DNA of 64,000 nt from an uncultured Bacteroidales bacterium (lineage in GTDB: Bacteria; Bacteroidota; Bacteroidia; Bacteroidales; UBA932). The position numbers were made by a program, and so were the translations under genes. The DNA is taken from the NCBI GenBank assembly GCA_944322585.1, contig CALUPB010000003.1, positions 1 through 64,000 of the forward strand, in the 5' to 3' direction. The notes beneath the pieces were generated by a model. The model was given only the letters and a program-made list of their open reading frames with translations, searched no databases and had not been told where the DNA came from. Shown here piece after piece: positions 31,233 to 39,962 of the stretch; position 1 is the stretch's first letter, and each line of letters starts with the position of its first letter.

Positions 31233-32786
31233 ATGGTTATGGGAAAGCTTTATCCGGTAGGAATACAGAATTTCGAGAAGCTCCGTAACGGAGGATACTT
31301 CTACATTGACAAGACTGCGCTGGTATACAGACTTGTCACGACTGGCAGTTATTATTTCCTGAGCCGCCCGCGCCGGTTCGGGAAAAGCCTGCTTATCAGC
31401 ACCCTTGAAGCGTATTTCCAGGGCAAGAAAGAGCTGTTCGACGGGCTGGCCGTATCGGAACTCGAAAAAGAGTGGAAACGGTATCCTGTCCTGCATCTTG
31501 ATCTGAATATCGGCAAATACGACAGACCGGAAAGCCTTGAAGAAATGCTGAACAGGAGTCTGACCGAATGGGAAAGGATATACGGCAGCGACCCGGCGGA
31601 AGTCTCCCTTGCCATGAGGTTTGCCGGCATTGTCAAGAGAGCCGCTCTGAAAACGGGTGAGCGGACCGTAATACTGGTCGACGAATACGACAAGCCTCTC
31701 CTGCAGGCCATCGGAAATGAAACTCTCCAGAATGAATACAGGAGCATATTGAAGCCTTTCTACGGTGTCCTGAAGTCAATGGACGGATATATCCGCTTTG
31801 CCCTGCTCACAGGAGTCACCAAGTTCGGGAAGGTCAGTGTATTCAGTGACCTGAACAATCTGGAGGACATTTCCATGAGGGAAGAGTACACCGCTATCTG
31901 CGGCATCAGCGAGACAGAACTGCTCGACAACTTCGACGAGGACATCAGGGCACTGGCAGAGAATAACGGACAGACTTATGAGGAGGCACGGAAGCAACTC
32001 AAGGAGGACTATGACGGATACCATTTCTGTCCCGGCAGTCCGGGGATATATAACCCGTTCAGTCTGCTGAACACTTTCAAATCCAGGGAATACGGCAGCT
32101 ACTGGTTCGAGACAGGGACACCGACATATCTCGTGGAACTGCTGAAAAGCCACAGATACTCCCTCTACAAGCTGGCCCATGAAAAGACGACCGCAAAGGT
32201 CCTGGACAGCATCGACTCCGCTTCCAGAAACCCTGTCGGGGTCATCTACCAGAGCGGCTATCTCACCATCAAGGGATTTATCCCGGAGCCGCGTATCTAC
32301 GAGCTCGGGTTCCCGAACAGGGAGGTCGAGGAGGGTTTCATGGACTTTCTCATTCCTTTCTACACTCCGGTGGAGGAAAGCGAGAGCGGTTTCGCGATAT
32401 GGGAATTCATCCAGGACGTGAAGGCCGGCAATGTGGACGGGTTCATGGAGCGGCTGCAGAGTTTCCTCGCCGACTGCCCTTACGAGATGGCAAAGGATAT
32501 CGAACTGCACTACCAGAACGTGCTGTTCATCGTGTTCCGGCTCACGGGGCTGTACACACAGGTGGAATACCATACCTCCCGGGGCAGGATAGATATGGTG
32601 GTGCAGACTTCGGACTATGTGTATGTGATGGAGTTCAAGCTGGACGGCAGCGCGGAGCAGGCCCTGGAACAGATAGTGGAAAGACGGTATGACCTTCCGT
32701 TCGTCAAGGACAGACGGAAGGTCTACAAGATCGGTGTCAACTTCAGTTCCGAAACCCGCAACATCGACCGCTGGATAGTGAAATAA
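31233..32786 (+). CDS. AAA-ATPase-like / PD-(D/E)XK nuclease-family protein, copy 2
   Basis: A 517-residue paralogue of the protein at 13589, same length and start (MVMGKLYPVG). Walker A SRPRRFGKSLL, Walker B TVILVDEYD and nuclease motif GRIDMVVQ...VMEFKLDG are conserved. Residues about 93-140, between Walker A and B, are almost unrelated to copy 1 while flanks are near-identical, a mosaic pattern. The two copies bracket locus 1. A G9 tract follows the stop. The role is not known. Confidence 0.85.
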   Translation: MVMGKLYPVGIQNFEKLRNGGYFYIDKTALVYRLVTTGSYYFLSRPRRFGKSLLISTLEAYFQGKKELFDGLAVSELEKEWKRYPVLHLDLNIGKYDRPESLEEMLNRSLTEWERIYGSDPAEVSLAMRFAGIVKRAALKTGERTVILVDEYDKPLLQAIGNETLQNEYRSILKPFYGVLKSMDGYIRFALLTGVTKFGKVSVFSDLNNLEDISMREEYTAICGISETELLDNFDEDIRALAENNGQTYEEARKQLKEDYDGYHFCPGSPGIYNPFSLLNTFKSREYGSYWFETGTPTYLVELLKSHRYSLYKLAHEKTTAKVLDSIDSASRNPVGVIYQSGYLTIKGFIPEPRIYELGFPNREVEEGFMDFLIPFYTPVEESESGFAIWEFIQDVKAGNVDGFMERLQSFLADCPYEMAKDIELHYQNVLFIVFRLTGLYTQVEYHTSRGRIDMVVQTSDYVYVMEFKLDGSAEQALEQIVERRYDLPFVKDRRKVYKIGVNFSSETRNIDRWIVK

Positions 32787-32796
32787 ATCCCGATCA

Positions 32797-32805
32797 GGGG
32801 GGGGG
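32797..32805 (+). repeat. G9 homopolymer after AAA-ATPase copy 2
   Basis: Nine consecutive G bases lie 10 bp after the stop codon, in non-coding DNA. Length variation here would not alter the protein. The rest of the 200-bp gap to the next gene holds a dispersed repeat and a promoter. Confidence 0.8.
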
Positions 32806-32868
32806 AGCGAAGGGGAAACCCGGAACAACTCAGATGCTGTGGAATACCGCCATAACCAGACACAAGAG

Positions 32869-32909
32869 CCGTAAAAGAATTTTTGAAAAAAATTCAAAAC
32901 AGCTTCTTA
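32869..32909 (-). repeat. Dispersed intergenic repeat (AAGAAGCTGTTTTGAA family)
   Basis: Read on the minus strand it is almost identical over ~40 bp to the element at 46884-46923: TAAGAAGCTGTTTTGAA, a T run, CAAAAATTC, then TTTTACGG. The internal GAATTTTT/AAAAATTC can form a hairpin. Related copies are seen at several other intergenic sites in the window. Confidence 0.8.
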
Positions 32910-32939
32910 GTGTCTTCCGTGGTCATTGCAAATGTAGGA

Positions 32940-32971
32940 TTTGGCACCTCCACGGAAGTTCACTATTTTTG
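32940..32971 (+). promoter_or_regulatory. Promoter of the AraC/receiver regulator gene
   Basis: TTTG at 32940-32943 and TATTTTTG at 32964-32971 with a 20-bp spacer give a full match to the Bacteroidetes sigma-A consensus. Transcription would start about 10 bp before the ATG at 32989. Confidence 0.75.
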
Positions 32972-32988
32972 CATTAAATGGAACGAAA

Positions 32989-34182
32989 ATGAAAGCCGAT
33001 GTCCGGCCGGTGATGTGTGTCAGCGACAAATACTGCATCGAAAAGATACTCTTCAGCATGATTTCGTATACCTACTGGACAGCCCAAAGCGACAGCACCG
33101 TAGACATCGAAAGCAGGGCCGGCGAAGATGGAGTGACCGTGGATATCCTGTGGAAAATATCCGGAGGGAACTCTGCCGGAACGGACGAAAAAGAAGACAC
33201 CGACCCGATAGTCAGGTCACTGATAACGAAAACCGGAGGGAAAACGGACATGCGCAGGATGTCTGACGGCAGGACAGTACGGACCCTGACCCTGCCGGTG
33301 CGGGAAGTATCGGAAAAAATGGTGCAGCAGTACGAGATAGAGCAGAGAGTCAGGCTGTTCCCTGACAGGAGCGATGCCCGTACAAATAATCTTCTGGCAG
33401 ACAAGGCAGTGCTCATAATAGACGAAGACACGGATCTCCGTATGCTGATACGGGATTCGCTGAATGAAGGATGCCGGATTTTCGAATCCGGCACGGTCCA
33501 GGAAGGATACCGGATTCTGAAGGAACAGAATATAGACCTCATTATCCTCGATACTTTCGTACAGGGAGTGTCAGGAGTCGACTTCATAAGGAAAATCAAG
33601 GATGACTCCATATTCCAGCACATCCCGATCCTGTTCATATCCAGAAATTTGGATGAGAAATACAAGAACCTCGCCCTCACCTCGGGAGTGGACACCATCA
33701 TAAACATGCCGTTCAATCCAAATCATTTCAGGAATATAGTCAATTCCATATTCAATCAGAGGGAAATATACGAGAAATACTCCAAATCAGCCATGTCGAC
33801 GATGGATATGGACAAAGGGACCCTGCTTCACCATGAAGACAAGATTTTCCTCGACACGCTTTCCAGAATGATAGAAGAACGGCTCGAACAGGACACCATA
33901 TCAATTGATTTGATATGCAAAGAATTGAATATCAACAAGGTCACTCTTTGCCGCAAAATCAAGAAACTTTCAGGGCAGACTCTCTCCAACTACATCAAAT
34001 CGATAAAGCTGCGGAAGGCTACATACCTGCTGAAAAGCACGAGAATGTCTGTCAAGGAAATAATGTACAGTTGCGGATACAATCACAAATCCTTGTTCTA
34101 CAAGCATTTCGAGCAGACATACGGAACCACCCCGAAAGAATGGAGAGAATCGCTCTTCCGACAGAGACAAGAAGCTGTTTGA
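32989..34182 (+). CDS. Response-regulator/AraC protein, likely hybrid two-component remnant
   Basis: A 397-residue cytoplasmic regulator. Residues about 20-105 resemble a worn-down HATPase domain (FSMISYTYWTA at the start, IVRSLITKTGGKT and TVRTLTLPV at the end), but the N, G1 and G2 ATP-binding boxes are missing. Residues 138-255 are a receiver with DED at 145-147, phospho-acceptor D188 and S218, but Met240 replaces the conserved Lys before PF. Residues about 290-397 are an AraC-type HTH. Bacteroidetes hybrid two-component systems have this order after a sensor and kinase; both are absent here. It probably controls locus 2, starting with the GH109-like gene 74 bp downstream. Confidence 0.8.
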   Translation: MKADVRPVMCVSDKYCIEKILFSMISYTYWTAQSDSTVDIESRAGEDGVTVDILWKISGGNSAGTDEKEDTDPIVRSLITKTGGKTDMRRMSDGRTVRTLTLPVREVSEKMVQQYEIEQRVRLFPDRSDARTNNLLADKAVLIIDEDTDLRMLIRDSLNEGCRIFESGTVQEGYRILKEQNIDLIILDTFVQGVSGVDFIRKIKDDSIFQHIPILFISRNLDEKYKNLALTSGVDTIINMPFNPNHFRNIVNSIFNQREIYEKYSKSAMSTMDMDKGTLLHHEDKIFLDTLSRMIEERLEQDTISIDLICKELNINKVTLCRKIKKLSGQTLSNYIKSIKLRKATYLLKSTRMSVKEIMYSCGYNHKSLFYKHFEQTYGTTPKEWRESLFRQRQEAV

Positions 34183-34192
34183 ATTTTTCAAG
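34168..34192 (+). repeat. Dispersed intergenic repeat
   Basis: ACAAGAAGCTGTTTGAATTTTTC overlaps the end of the regulator gene (stop at 34180-34182). It is a shortened member of the AAGAARCTGTTTTGAA family and lies in the 74-bp gap before the GH109-like gene. Confidence 0.55.
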
Positions 34193-34256
34193 AAGTCGCG
34201 GGAAATCAGTATATTTGAAGTTTGGAAAACAAGATAACCATATAATCATTCATTAA

Positions 34257-35657
34257 ATGAAAACCAGATCATTCCTTTTGCTGGCAGTGGCAATGACAAT
34301 GGCCGCCTGTTCAGGAGCAGATTCAGAGAAAGACTACAGGATCATTGACAACACAATCGTATTCGACGTACCGGAACGCATTGAAGGACAGCAGTCCGTA
34401 CTCGGACTGAGGACAGAGCCGCTCGACACGGTAAGGGTAGGTTTCATAGGACTCGGAATGCGCGGTCCCGGTGCAGTCAGCAGATTCACTTATCTTGAAG
34501 GCGTGCAGATAAAGGCCTTGTGCGACCTGCTTCCGGACAGGGTCGCTTCAGCCCAGAAAATACTGGCGGACAGAGGACTCCCGGAAGCTGCCGGATACAG
34601 CGGGGAAGAAGGATGGAAAGAACTGTGCGAGAGGGATGACATCGACCTCGTATACATCTGCACAGGATGGCAGCTGCACGTTCCTATGGCCGTATACGCG
34701 ATGCAGCACGGCAAGCATGTAGCCGTAGAAGTACCGGCAGCGACATCTGTAGCCGAATGCTGGCAGCTCGTGGATGTAGCAGAGCAGACGCAGAGACACT
34801 GCATGATGCTTGAGAACTGCGTCTATGACTTTTTCGAACTCACTGCCCTGAACATGGCACAGCATGGCCTTTTCGGGGAAATCGAACATGTGGAGGGCGG
34901 TTATATCCACAATCTTGACGAATTCTGGGATCAGTACCAGGGGAACTGGCGGCTGGCGTTCAACCAGACACACCGCGGAGACGTATATGCCACACACGGA
35001 CTGGGGCCTGCCTGCCAGATACTCGACATACACAGGGGCGACAGGATGACAAGGCTTGTAGCCATGGACACAAAGTCAATCAACGGAGCAGCCACAGCCG
35101 AGAAACTGATGGGGGCGGAGACTTTCGCCAACGGAGACCATACCGTGACAATGATAGCCACGGAACGTCAGCGCTCGATTCTCCTCCAGCATAATGTCTA
35201 CACTCCGCGCCCTTACAGCAGGGAATACCAGGTGACAGGGACAGAAGGTTTCGCCAACAAGTATCCGGTCGAGGGCTTCGCTTTCCGTCCGGACAACCTC
35301 GACCCTGATGCAGTACCGGATCATGAAAACCTCAACGAGCACTCATTCGTATCCGATGAGGTCCGTCAGCAGCTGATGGAGATGTACAAACACCCTATAG
35401 CCAAGGATATAGAAGAACTCGCGAAAAAAGTCGGGGGACATGGAGGAATGGACTTCATCATGGACTACAGGCTGATATACTGTCTGAGGAACGGTCTTCC
35501 CCTTGACCAGGATGTCTATGATGCAGCTGAATGGTCATGCATCGGGGAACTTTCCGCTGCGTCCATAGAAAACGGCAGCATGCCGGTGGAATTCCCTGAC
35601 TTCACCCGTGGCGACTGGAACAAAACCAAAGGCTACCGCCATGCCGTCGCTGAATAG
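34257..35657 (+). CDS. GH109-like Gfo/Idh/MocA oxidoreductase lipoprotein
   Basis: A 466-residue lipoprotein (lipobox MAACSG). The Rossmann motif VGFIGLGMRGPGAV at about residues 61-74 binds NAD. EVPAATSV and the GDVYATHGLGPACQ block match the GH109 family of NAD-dependent alpha-N-acetylgalactosaminidases. Being lipidated and exported it would act in the periplasm on a freed sugar. GH109 is the best fit, but other secreted Gfo/Idh families exist. Convergent with the nucleoside hydrolase gene, 43 bp away. Confidence 0.8.
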   Translation: MKTRSFLLLAVAMTMAACSGADSEKDYRIIDNTIVFDVPERIEGQQSVLGLRTEPLDTVRVGFIGLGMRGPGAVSRFTYLEGVQIKALCDLLPDRVASAQKILADRGLPEAAGYSGEEGWKELCERDDIDLVYICTGWQLHVPMAVYAMQHGKHVAVEVPAATSVAECWQLVDVAEQTQRHCMMLENCVYDFFELTALNMAQHGLFGEIEHVEGGYIHNLDEFWDQYQGNWRLAFNQTHRGDVYATHGLGPACQILDIHRGDRMTRLVAMDTKSINGAATAEKLMGAETFANGDHTVTMIATERQRSILLQHNVYTPRPYSREYQVTGTEGFANKYPVEGFAFRPDNLDPDAVPDHENLNEHSFVSDEVRQQLMEMYKHPIAKDIEELAKKVGGHGGMDFIMDYRLIYCLRNGLPLDQDVYDAAEWSCIGELSAASIENGSMPVEFPDFTRGDWNKTKGYRHAVAE

Positions 35658-35700
35658 GCACCGGTCTGCTGAAATCAATCTTGTTTTTCCGTAAGGCCAA

Positions 35701-36735
35701 CTAAGGGTTACGGTGTTTCGGCGGAAGGGTAATCGTGGAAACCAGGTGAGCCCTGATGTTTTCAGCCTGTTCCGGGGTTACGGAAAGATAGGCACGGTCG
35801 CCGGCACCTTCCCTGAAAAGGGTTGCGCCCGCATCCGTCACCGTTATCGACCCCTGAGGAGATACCGTGAAATATTCCGGGCCGCCCTCGACCGCAGCCA
35901 TGACAGCGGTCAGATCCCATGTCTCCCTGTCATACGGCATCTGCATATATGACCTGTAGGCCTCGACCACCGGATGGTTGCCCGCCCAGCCGAAATCGTT
36001 CTCTATGCTTGAGGCCGGATACCTTATCTGCGCTCCGAGTTCAAAAGGAGATGTAATTACGGGCGTAGGCCACTCTGCAAACACTTTCTGAGCGGAAGGA
36101 ATGTCTATCACCACATTATATTCAGTAAATGTAGTGTCAGCCATATTCCCGGCCATCGTGTACAGCATTTTCACTTTACTGTCCACAAGTTCCCGTCCTG
36201 ACAGAGGGGAATATTCATCCGCCTGCGAGTCAAGCAGACGTGCGAGGTTGGTGGAAAAACCCACCGAAACGATTGTCACAGAACCGTCCTGTGCTTCGGA
36301 CAGCACCTTCCTGTAAAGGTCGACAGATTCCGGATAATCTCCATAGCTGCCATGCGATCTTGCAAACAGAGGAGAACCGTCTTCCCCCTTCATGTCCAGA
36401 ACCTTGCGCGTATAGCTCGTAGAATCGGCCCCGCAGTCAGCCCCGTCCCGGATAATTCCGACAGGGATATCAGGATAACCGTACCATGTTCCCATGACAT
36501 CGATGAATTCAGGAGCCGCGAGGCCTTCCTTGTTGACGGGTATTGCGAGAAGATTCACCTTGCCCGCATCCATATACTTGTACAGCATGTCAAGAGCCAG
36601 GGCATCGTCGATGTCATTGCCCATGTCCGTATCGAAAATAATGTTTACTACACTGTCAGATTCGCCTCCGCTGCATGACACAGCCATGCCGGATGCAAGC
36701 GGCAGTAAAAGAAAAACCAGAAATCTTTTCATCAT
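35701..36735 (-). CDS. Inosine-uridine-type nucleoside hydrolase, lipoprotein
   Basis: A 344-residue nucleoside hydrolase with the calcium/ribose-binding motif FDTDMGNDIDDALAL at about residues 34-48. It has a lipoprotein signal (MKRFLVFLLLPLASGMAVSC), so it would act in the periplasm, releasing ribose and base from nucleosides. Two adjacent ATG codons (36735, 36732) serve equally as start. It is downstream of a GH123-like gene in the same transcription unit; ribokinase and a sugar permease lie further up in the same locus. Confidence 0.88.
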   Translation of the reverse strand: MMKRFLVFLLLPLASGMAVSCSGGESDSVVNIIFDTDMGNDIDDALALDMLYKYMDAGKVNLLAIPVNKEGLAAPEFIDVMGTWYGYPDIPVGIIRDGADCGADSTSYTRKVLDMKGEDGSPLFARSHGSYGDYPESVDLYRKVLSEAQDGSVTIVSVGFSTNLARLLDSQADEYSPLSGRELVDSKVKMLYTMAGNMADTTFTEYNVVIDIPSAQKVFAEWPTPVITSPFELGAQIRYPASSIENDFGWAGNHPVVEAYRSYMQMPYDRETWDLTAVMAAVEGGPEYFTVSPQGSITVTDAGATLFREGAGDRAYLSVTPEQAENIRAHLVSTITLPPKHRNP

Positions 36736-36774
36736 ATCCAAACTTTCAAATAACCCGTAATTATGTCGTAACAG

Positions 36775-38451
36775 CTACATGTTTTCAGCTATAAAAGCCC
36801 TGGCCTCAGAAACGGCCTTCTCCGCACCTTCAGAAGTCAGTTCTTCAAAAGTGAACTTCTCCAAGACTTTTCCGAGAGCTTCGAGTTTCTCCATGTCGCC
36901 GGAAGCAGTCCATTCCGAGGCAAGTATCCTGACCTTCTCATAATCCTGAATACCCTCCGTGAGCATTTCCATACGGATACTGCTGCGCCCTTCAGGATAG
37001 ACCATGAAACAGTCTCCTGCCGGCCACTGGCGGAAACGTCCGTCTTTCAACGGATCCGTCGTCCAGCTGTTGTAAGCCCATCTCAAGTATCCGTCACAGT
37101 CCGTGGCCAATGCCCTCCATGCCAGCCATGCAGCCTCGTACGGAGGAGATACGATGAACATGTTCGGATATGCCTCGGCACAGCAGGTGTACAGAGTCGT
37201 GACCTTCCCTTCAGCATGTCTGCGGGCAAGGACATCCTCAGGATAGGATGCCCTGAAGGCAATGCACAGATCATACAGATCCTTCTCTATCTCAGGATGA
37301 TAGTTCCCTGCCAAAGAAACCTTGAATTCCGGTTCGACAGACTTTATCACATCCAGGGCAGCCTGCATGGCATCGAGAGGCCTCTCGTCCATTGCGATCA
37401 TCGTCTTTCCGAACCACCCTTTGTCGCGCAGGTGCTGGGCGAAATCAGCGATGAACTGGCTCCAGTAAGACCTGTATGCAGCGCTTCCCGGAGCGGCCTC
37501 CACATATTTCACCTCTCCGGTAGCACCGTCGATATAGTCGAATTTCAGGGCCCACGGAATCATGGAATAACAGTTGATCTGCCTGTCTATACCCGCTTCT
37601 TCCATAAATCCGACCCACCTGTCGAATACGGTGTAATCATACGTCCAGCTGCCGTCGGGATTCAGGGTCTTCACTACCATGGAACCGAAAGCATCCTGAG
37701 TCTGGCCGTTCCACGGTTTGTCCAGGATTGTAGCGGTCACTGATTTCTGACCTGCTGCGGCAAGAATCTCCATCACCGGACGCATCAGATCGAAATGCTC
37801 CTTGCTCCATAGTTCCACATCATGATATCTCGCCACGGAATACGGATTCTGCCACAGGTCAAGGTGGAATTTCCATTCCGACGGTTCAGGCAGCACCCTG
37901 TCCGCCACCTCAATCACGAACGGCAGCGAAACCTTCCTGAAATTGTCCCCTGAAACAGTCAGTTTGCCGGAATATACTCCAGGCACTGCATCCAGAGGCA
38001 CCTCGACAGACACCCACACCGGCTGGACCGTACCTGCCGGCACATCCTTCTCCACTGCAATATCTATAATATCGGCCACGAGCAGTGAATCATATTCTCC
38101 CGGCTTTCTGAACCCGCACTGCCCGTACGAATTCGTATCAATGACATCAGCCATCACATACTCCACAAAACTTGCCTTTACCGAGCCGGACGGAATCCTG
38201 TATGAACCGCATTTGAGGTCCGAAACCTTTAATTCAACCCCTCCGAGGTCGATCCCGGAATGAAGGAATGCCTGTGCCCTTGCATTCTCCCCTCTCCAGA
38301 CAGGATATCCGAACGGAGTCTTCCCGACAACCTGTTCCACATCTTCAGGAGCATACCGGTCTCCCTTGTCACCCCACACAAGGGCAACATCAGTGTCGGC
38401 GCATGCTCCAACAATGCACGACAGGAGAAAAAGTGTCAATATCTGTTTCAT
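36775..38451 (-). CDS. DUF4091/GH123-like glycosidase, lipoprotein (A)
   Basis: A 558-residue lipoprotein (LLSCIVGACAD). The beta-rich N-terminal half includes VPLDAVPGVYSGKLTVSG; the C-terminal half is the DUF4091 TIM-barrel-like domain found in GH123 beta-N-acetylgalactosaminidases. The adjacent Asp-Glu in TMIAMDERPLDAM matches the GH123 substrate-assisted catalytic pair. Start 38451 (MKQILTLFLL) gives the signal peptide. A LacI-type palindrome and promoter lie ~105 bp upstream, so this starts its own transcription unit with the nucleoside hydrolase. Substrate is not known. Confidence 0.8.
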   Translation of the reverse strand: MKQILTLFLLSCIVGACADTDVALVWGDKGDRYAPEDVEQVVGKTPFGYPVWRGENARAQAFLHSGIDLGGVELKVSDLKCGSYRIPSGSVKASFVEYVMADVIDTNSYGQCGFRKPGEYDSLLVADIIDIAVEKDVPAGTVQPVWVSVEVPLDAVPGVYSGKLTVSGDNFRKVSLPFVIEVADRVLPEPSEWKFHLDLWQNPYSVARYHDVELWSKEHFDLMRPVMEILAAAGQKSVTATILDKPWNGQTQDAFGSMVVKTLNPDGSWTYDYTVFDRWVGFMEEAGIDRQINCYSMIPWALKFDYIDGATGEVKYVEAAPGSAAYRSYWSQFIADFAQHLRDKGWFGKTMIAMDERPLDAMQAALDVIKSVEPEFKVSLAGNYHPEIEKDLYDLCIAFRASYPEDVLARRHAEGKVTTLYTCCAEAYPNMFIVSPPYEAAWLAWRALATDCDGYLRWAYNSWTTDPLKDGRFRQWPAGDCFMVYPEGRSSIRMEMLTEGIQDYEKVRILASEWTASGDMEKLEALGKVLEKFTFEELTSEGAEKAVSEARAFIAENM

Positions 38452-38555
38452 AAAGACTGAAGATAAAAGAATTGGCAATTTACGAATTTTTCCTCAATTC
38501 TCGTCGGTATGAATTCATATGGCTTCCGAGCCGAAATCATTGTGGTTATCTTGTT

Positions 38556-38614
38556 GCGCAAACGTTTGCGCTAATTGTTTCTGCAAGTTTAGCAATTCTA
38601 ATCCAGATTTGCAA
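38556..38614 (-). promoter_or_regulatory. Promoter with LacI/PurR-type operator, unit A
   Basis: Reading the minus strand: TTG (38614-38612), a 20-bp spacer, TAAACTTG (38591-38584), 12 bp, then the perfect 16-bp palindrome GCGCAAACGTTTGCGC (38571-38556). The same spacing and much of the sequence recur ahead of ribokinase. The operator would cover the transcription start, so a bound LacI-family protein should repress. Confidence 0.8.
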
Positions 38615-38650
38615 TATCTAATCTCAAAAGAAACTGACGGAACAAGAAGA

Positions 38651-38694
38651 GGCAGGATAATGTGTCCGTCCGAAAAGGACAGACACACCTGCCT
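38651..38694 (-). terminator. Terminator of the SusC2-SusD2-DUF4091-BACON unit
   Basis: GGCAGG (38651-38656) pairs with CCTGCC (38689-38694), and TGTGTCCGTCC (38661-38671) with GGACAGACACA (38677-38687) with one mismatch. It lies 65-108 bp past the BACON gene stop. A copy of the dispersed motif (plus strand CAAAACAGTTTCT) is immediately upstream of the stem on the transcript. Confidence 0.7.
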
Positions 38695-38758
38695 CCAAAA
38701 CAGTTTCTAAATGTCCTGATGCGGACTATACACAAAGAAAACAGAAGGGAAACCGATA

Positions 38759-39946
38759 TCAGTCCGGAACTGAAGTGACGCATCGGACAGGATATGCCGA
38801 ATTGTTTTCATCGCGGATCTCATACATCATCTGATCCCAATGAACCTGATAGATATACCTTTGCCAGTTGTTGCCCGGTCGGGTAACGGTCTGGATAAAG
38901 ACAGTCGAACTCACATCCTCCGCACCGGTCTCCCATATCCTTCTTCCGTTCATAGGAATGAAAATGCAGCCTTTCAGATCCGTCGGAGACGCGGAGGACG
39001 CCTCTGCCGAACCTACATAAGCCCCCTGCATATCATACCACCAGCCCCAGTAGAATTTCTTGTTTCCGTTGTCTCCTATAAGAGCCTTCGTTTCAGCATC
39101 GGTAGGGATGCGCCATCCAGGAGGACAAGGGTTATTGGCGTCCTGCCATGTAGCTCCTCCGGCATAGGCAGTGGTAACGAATCCTTCCGGACACGATGTA
39201 TCATCGAATATGCTCTCATATCCGATCTTGGAATCATACTGGTAGAGCTTGCCGCGGATTTCCGGAGCAGTTGTAAAGGTATTAGGCTCCCCGACATCGC
39301 ATTTGGACCATATCAGATTTCCTATAACGGTCCCGTATCCCTGAGAGACAGTCAGCTGACCGCTCTCTTCTCCCACTGAAACGGTTATCACCGCATCTCT
39401 CCTTGCATTGTCCCCGATATCTTCGAGATGGAATGTCATGGCGCTTTCACCCTGAGTACCGGTTCCTTTAACGAAAGTCAGCCAGGATGCCGCCTCCGGA
39501 TTCACTGCGGCAGTCCAGTCTCCGCTGCTTGCAACCGTAACAGAATAGTCTCTTGCCGCATCCACCGCTATCAGACTTGTCTGATCGAGAAAAATCCCGG
39601 GTTTGGAAGCCTGTACGACTTTAAGGGATTTCGAGACATCACCTGCCGTTACGGTAATGGTGGCACTTCTGTCCTTGAGCACATAATCATAGGAAGAGAC
39701 CCGGAGCTCTATTATCCCGTCGGACTGAAGCACTGACGGAAGCAGAAGAATCCATCCGGAATTTTCATCATCGTAGGAAACAGTAGCCTTTGTCGGCATA
39801 TTGCTGGCTACATCGAACGTGAAGACACCGCCACCGCTCGGCACATTGATCCGGTCTGTCCCGAGTGTCAGTTCCACCGGCACTTCCTTCCGGCAGGCGA
39901 AACATGCCGCCATGCATAATGCTATAAGTAGAATATTGTATTTCAT
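38759..39946 (-). CDS. BACON/FISUMP-domain lipoprotein
   Basis: A 395-residue surface lipoprotein (CMAACFACRKE). Two tandem BACON-type Ig domains cover about residues 25-115 and 120-210 (ITVTAGDVSKSLKVVQA and ITVSVGEESGQLTVSQG are their closing strands). The C-terminal half is a FISUMP-like domain with CPPGWRIPTDAETKAL. In the SusE/F position it may be a surface glycan-binding protein for locus 2. A good ribosome-binding stretch GGAGGAAG precedes the ATG. Confidence 0.8.
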   Translation of the reverse strand: MKYNILLIALCMAACFACRKEVPVELTLGTDRINVPSGGGVFTFDVASNMPTKATVSYDDENSGWILLLPSVLQSDGIIELRVSSYDYVLKDRSATITVTAGDVSKSLKVVQASKPGIFLDQTSLIAVDAARDYSVTVASSGDWTAAVNPEAASWLTFVKGTGTQGESAMTFHLEDIGDNARRDAVITVSVGEESGQLTVSQGYGTVIGNLIWSKCDVGEPNTFTTAPEIRGKLYQYDSKIGYESIFDDTSCPEGFVTTAYAGGATWQDANNPCPPGWRIPTDAETKALIGDNGNKKFYWGWWYDMQGAYVGSAEASSASPTDLKGCIFIPMNGRRIWETGAEDVSSTVFIQTVTRPGNNWQRYIYQVHWDQMMYEIRDENNSAYPVRCVTSVPD

Positions 39947-39962
39947 ATATCTTCCTCCATAT

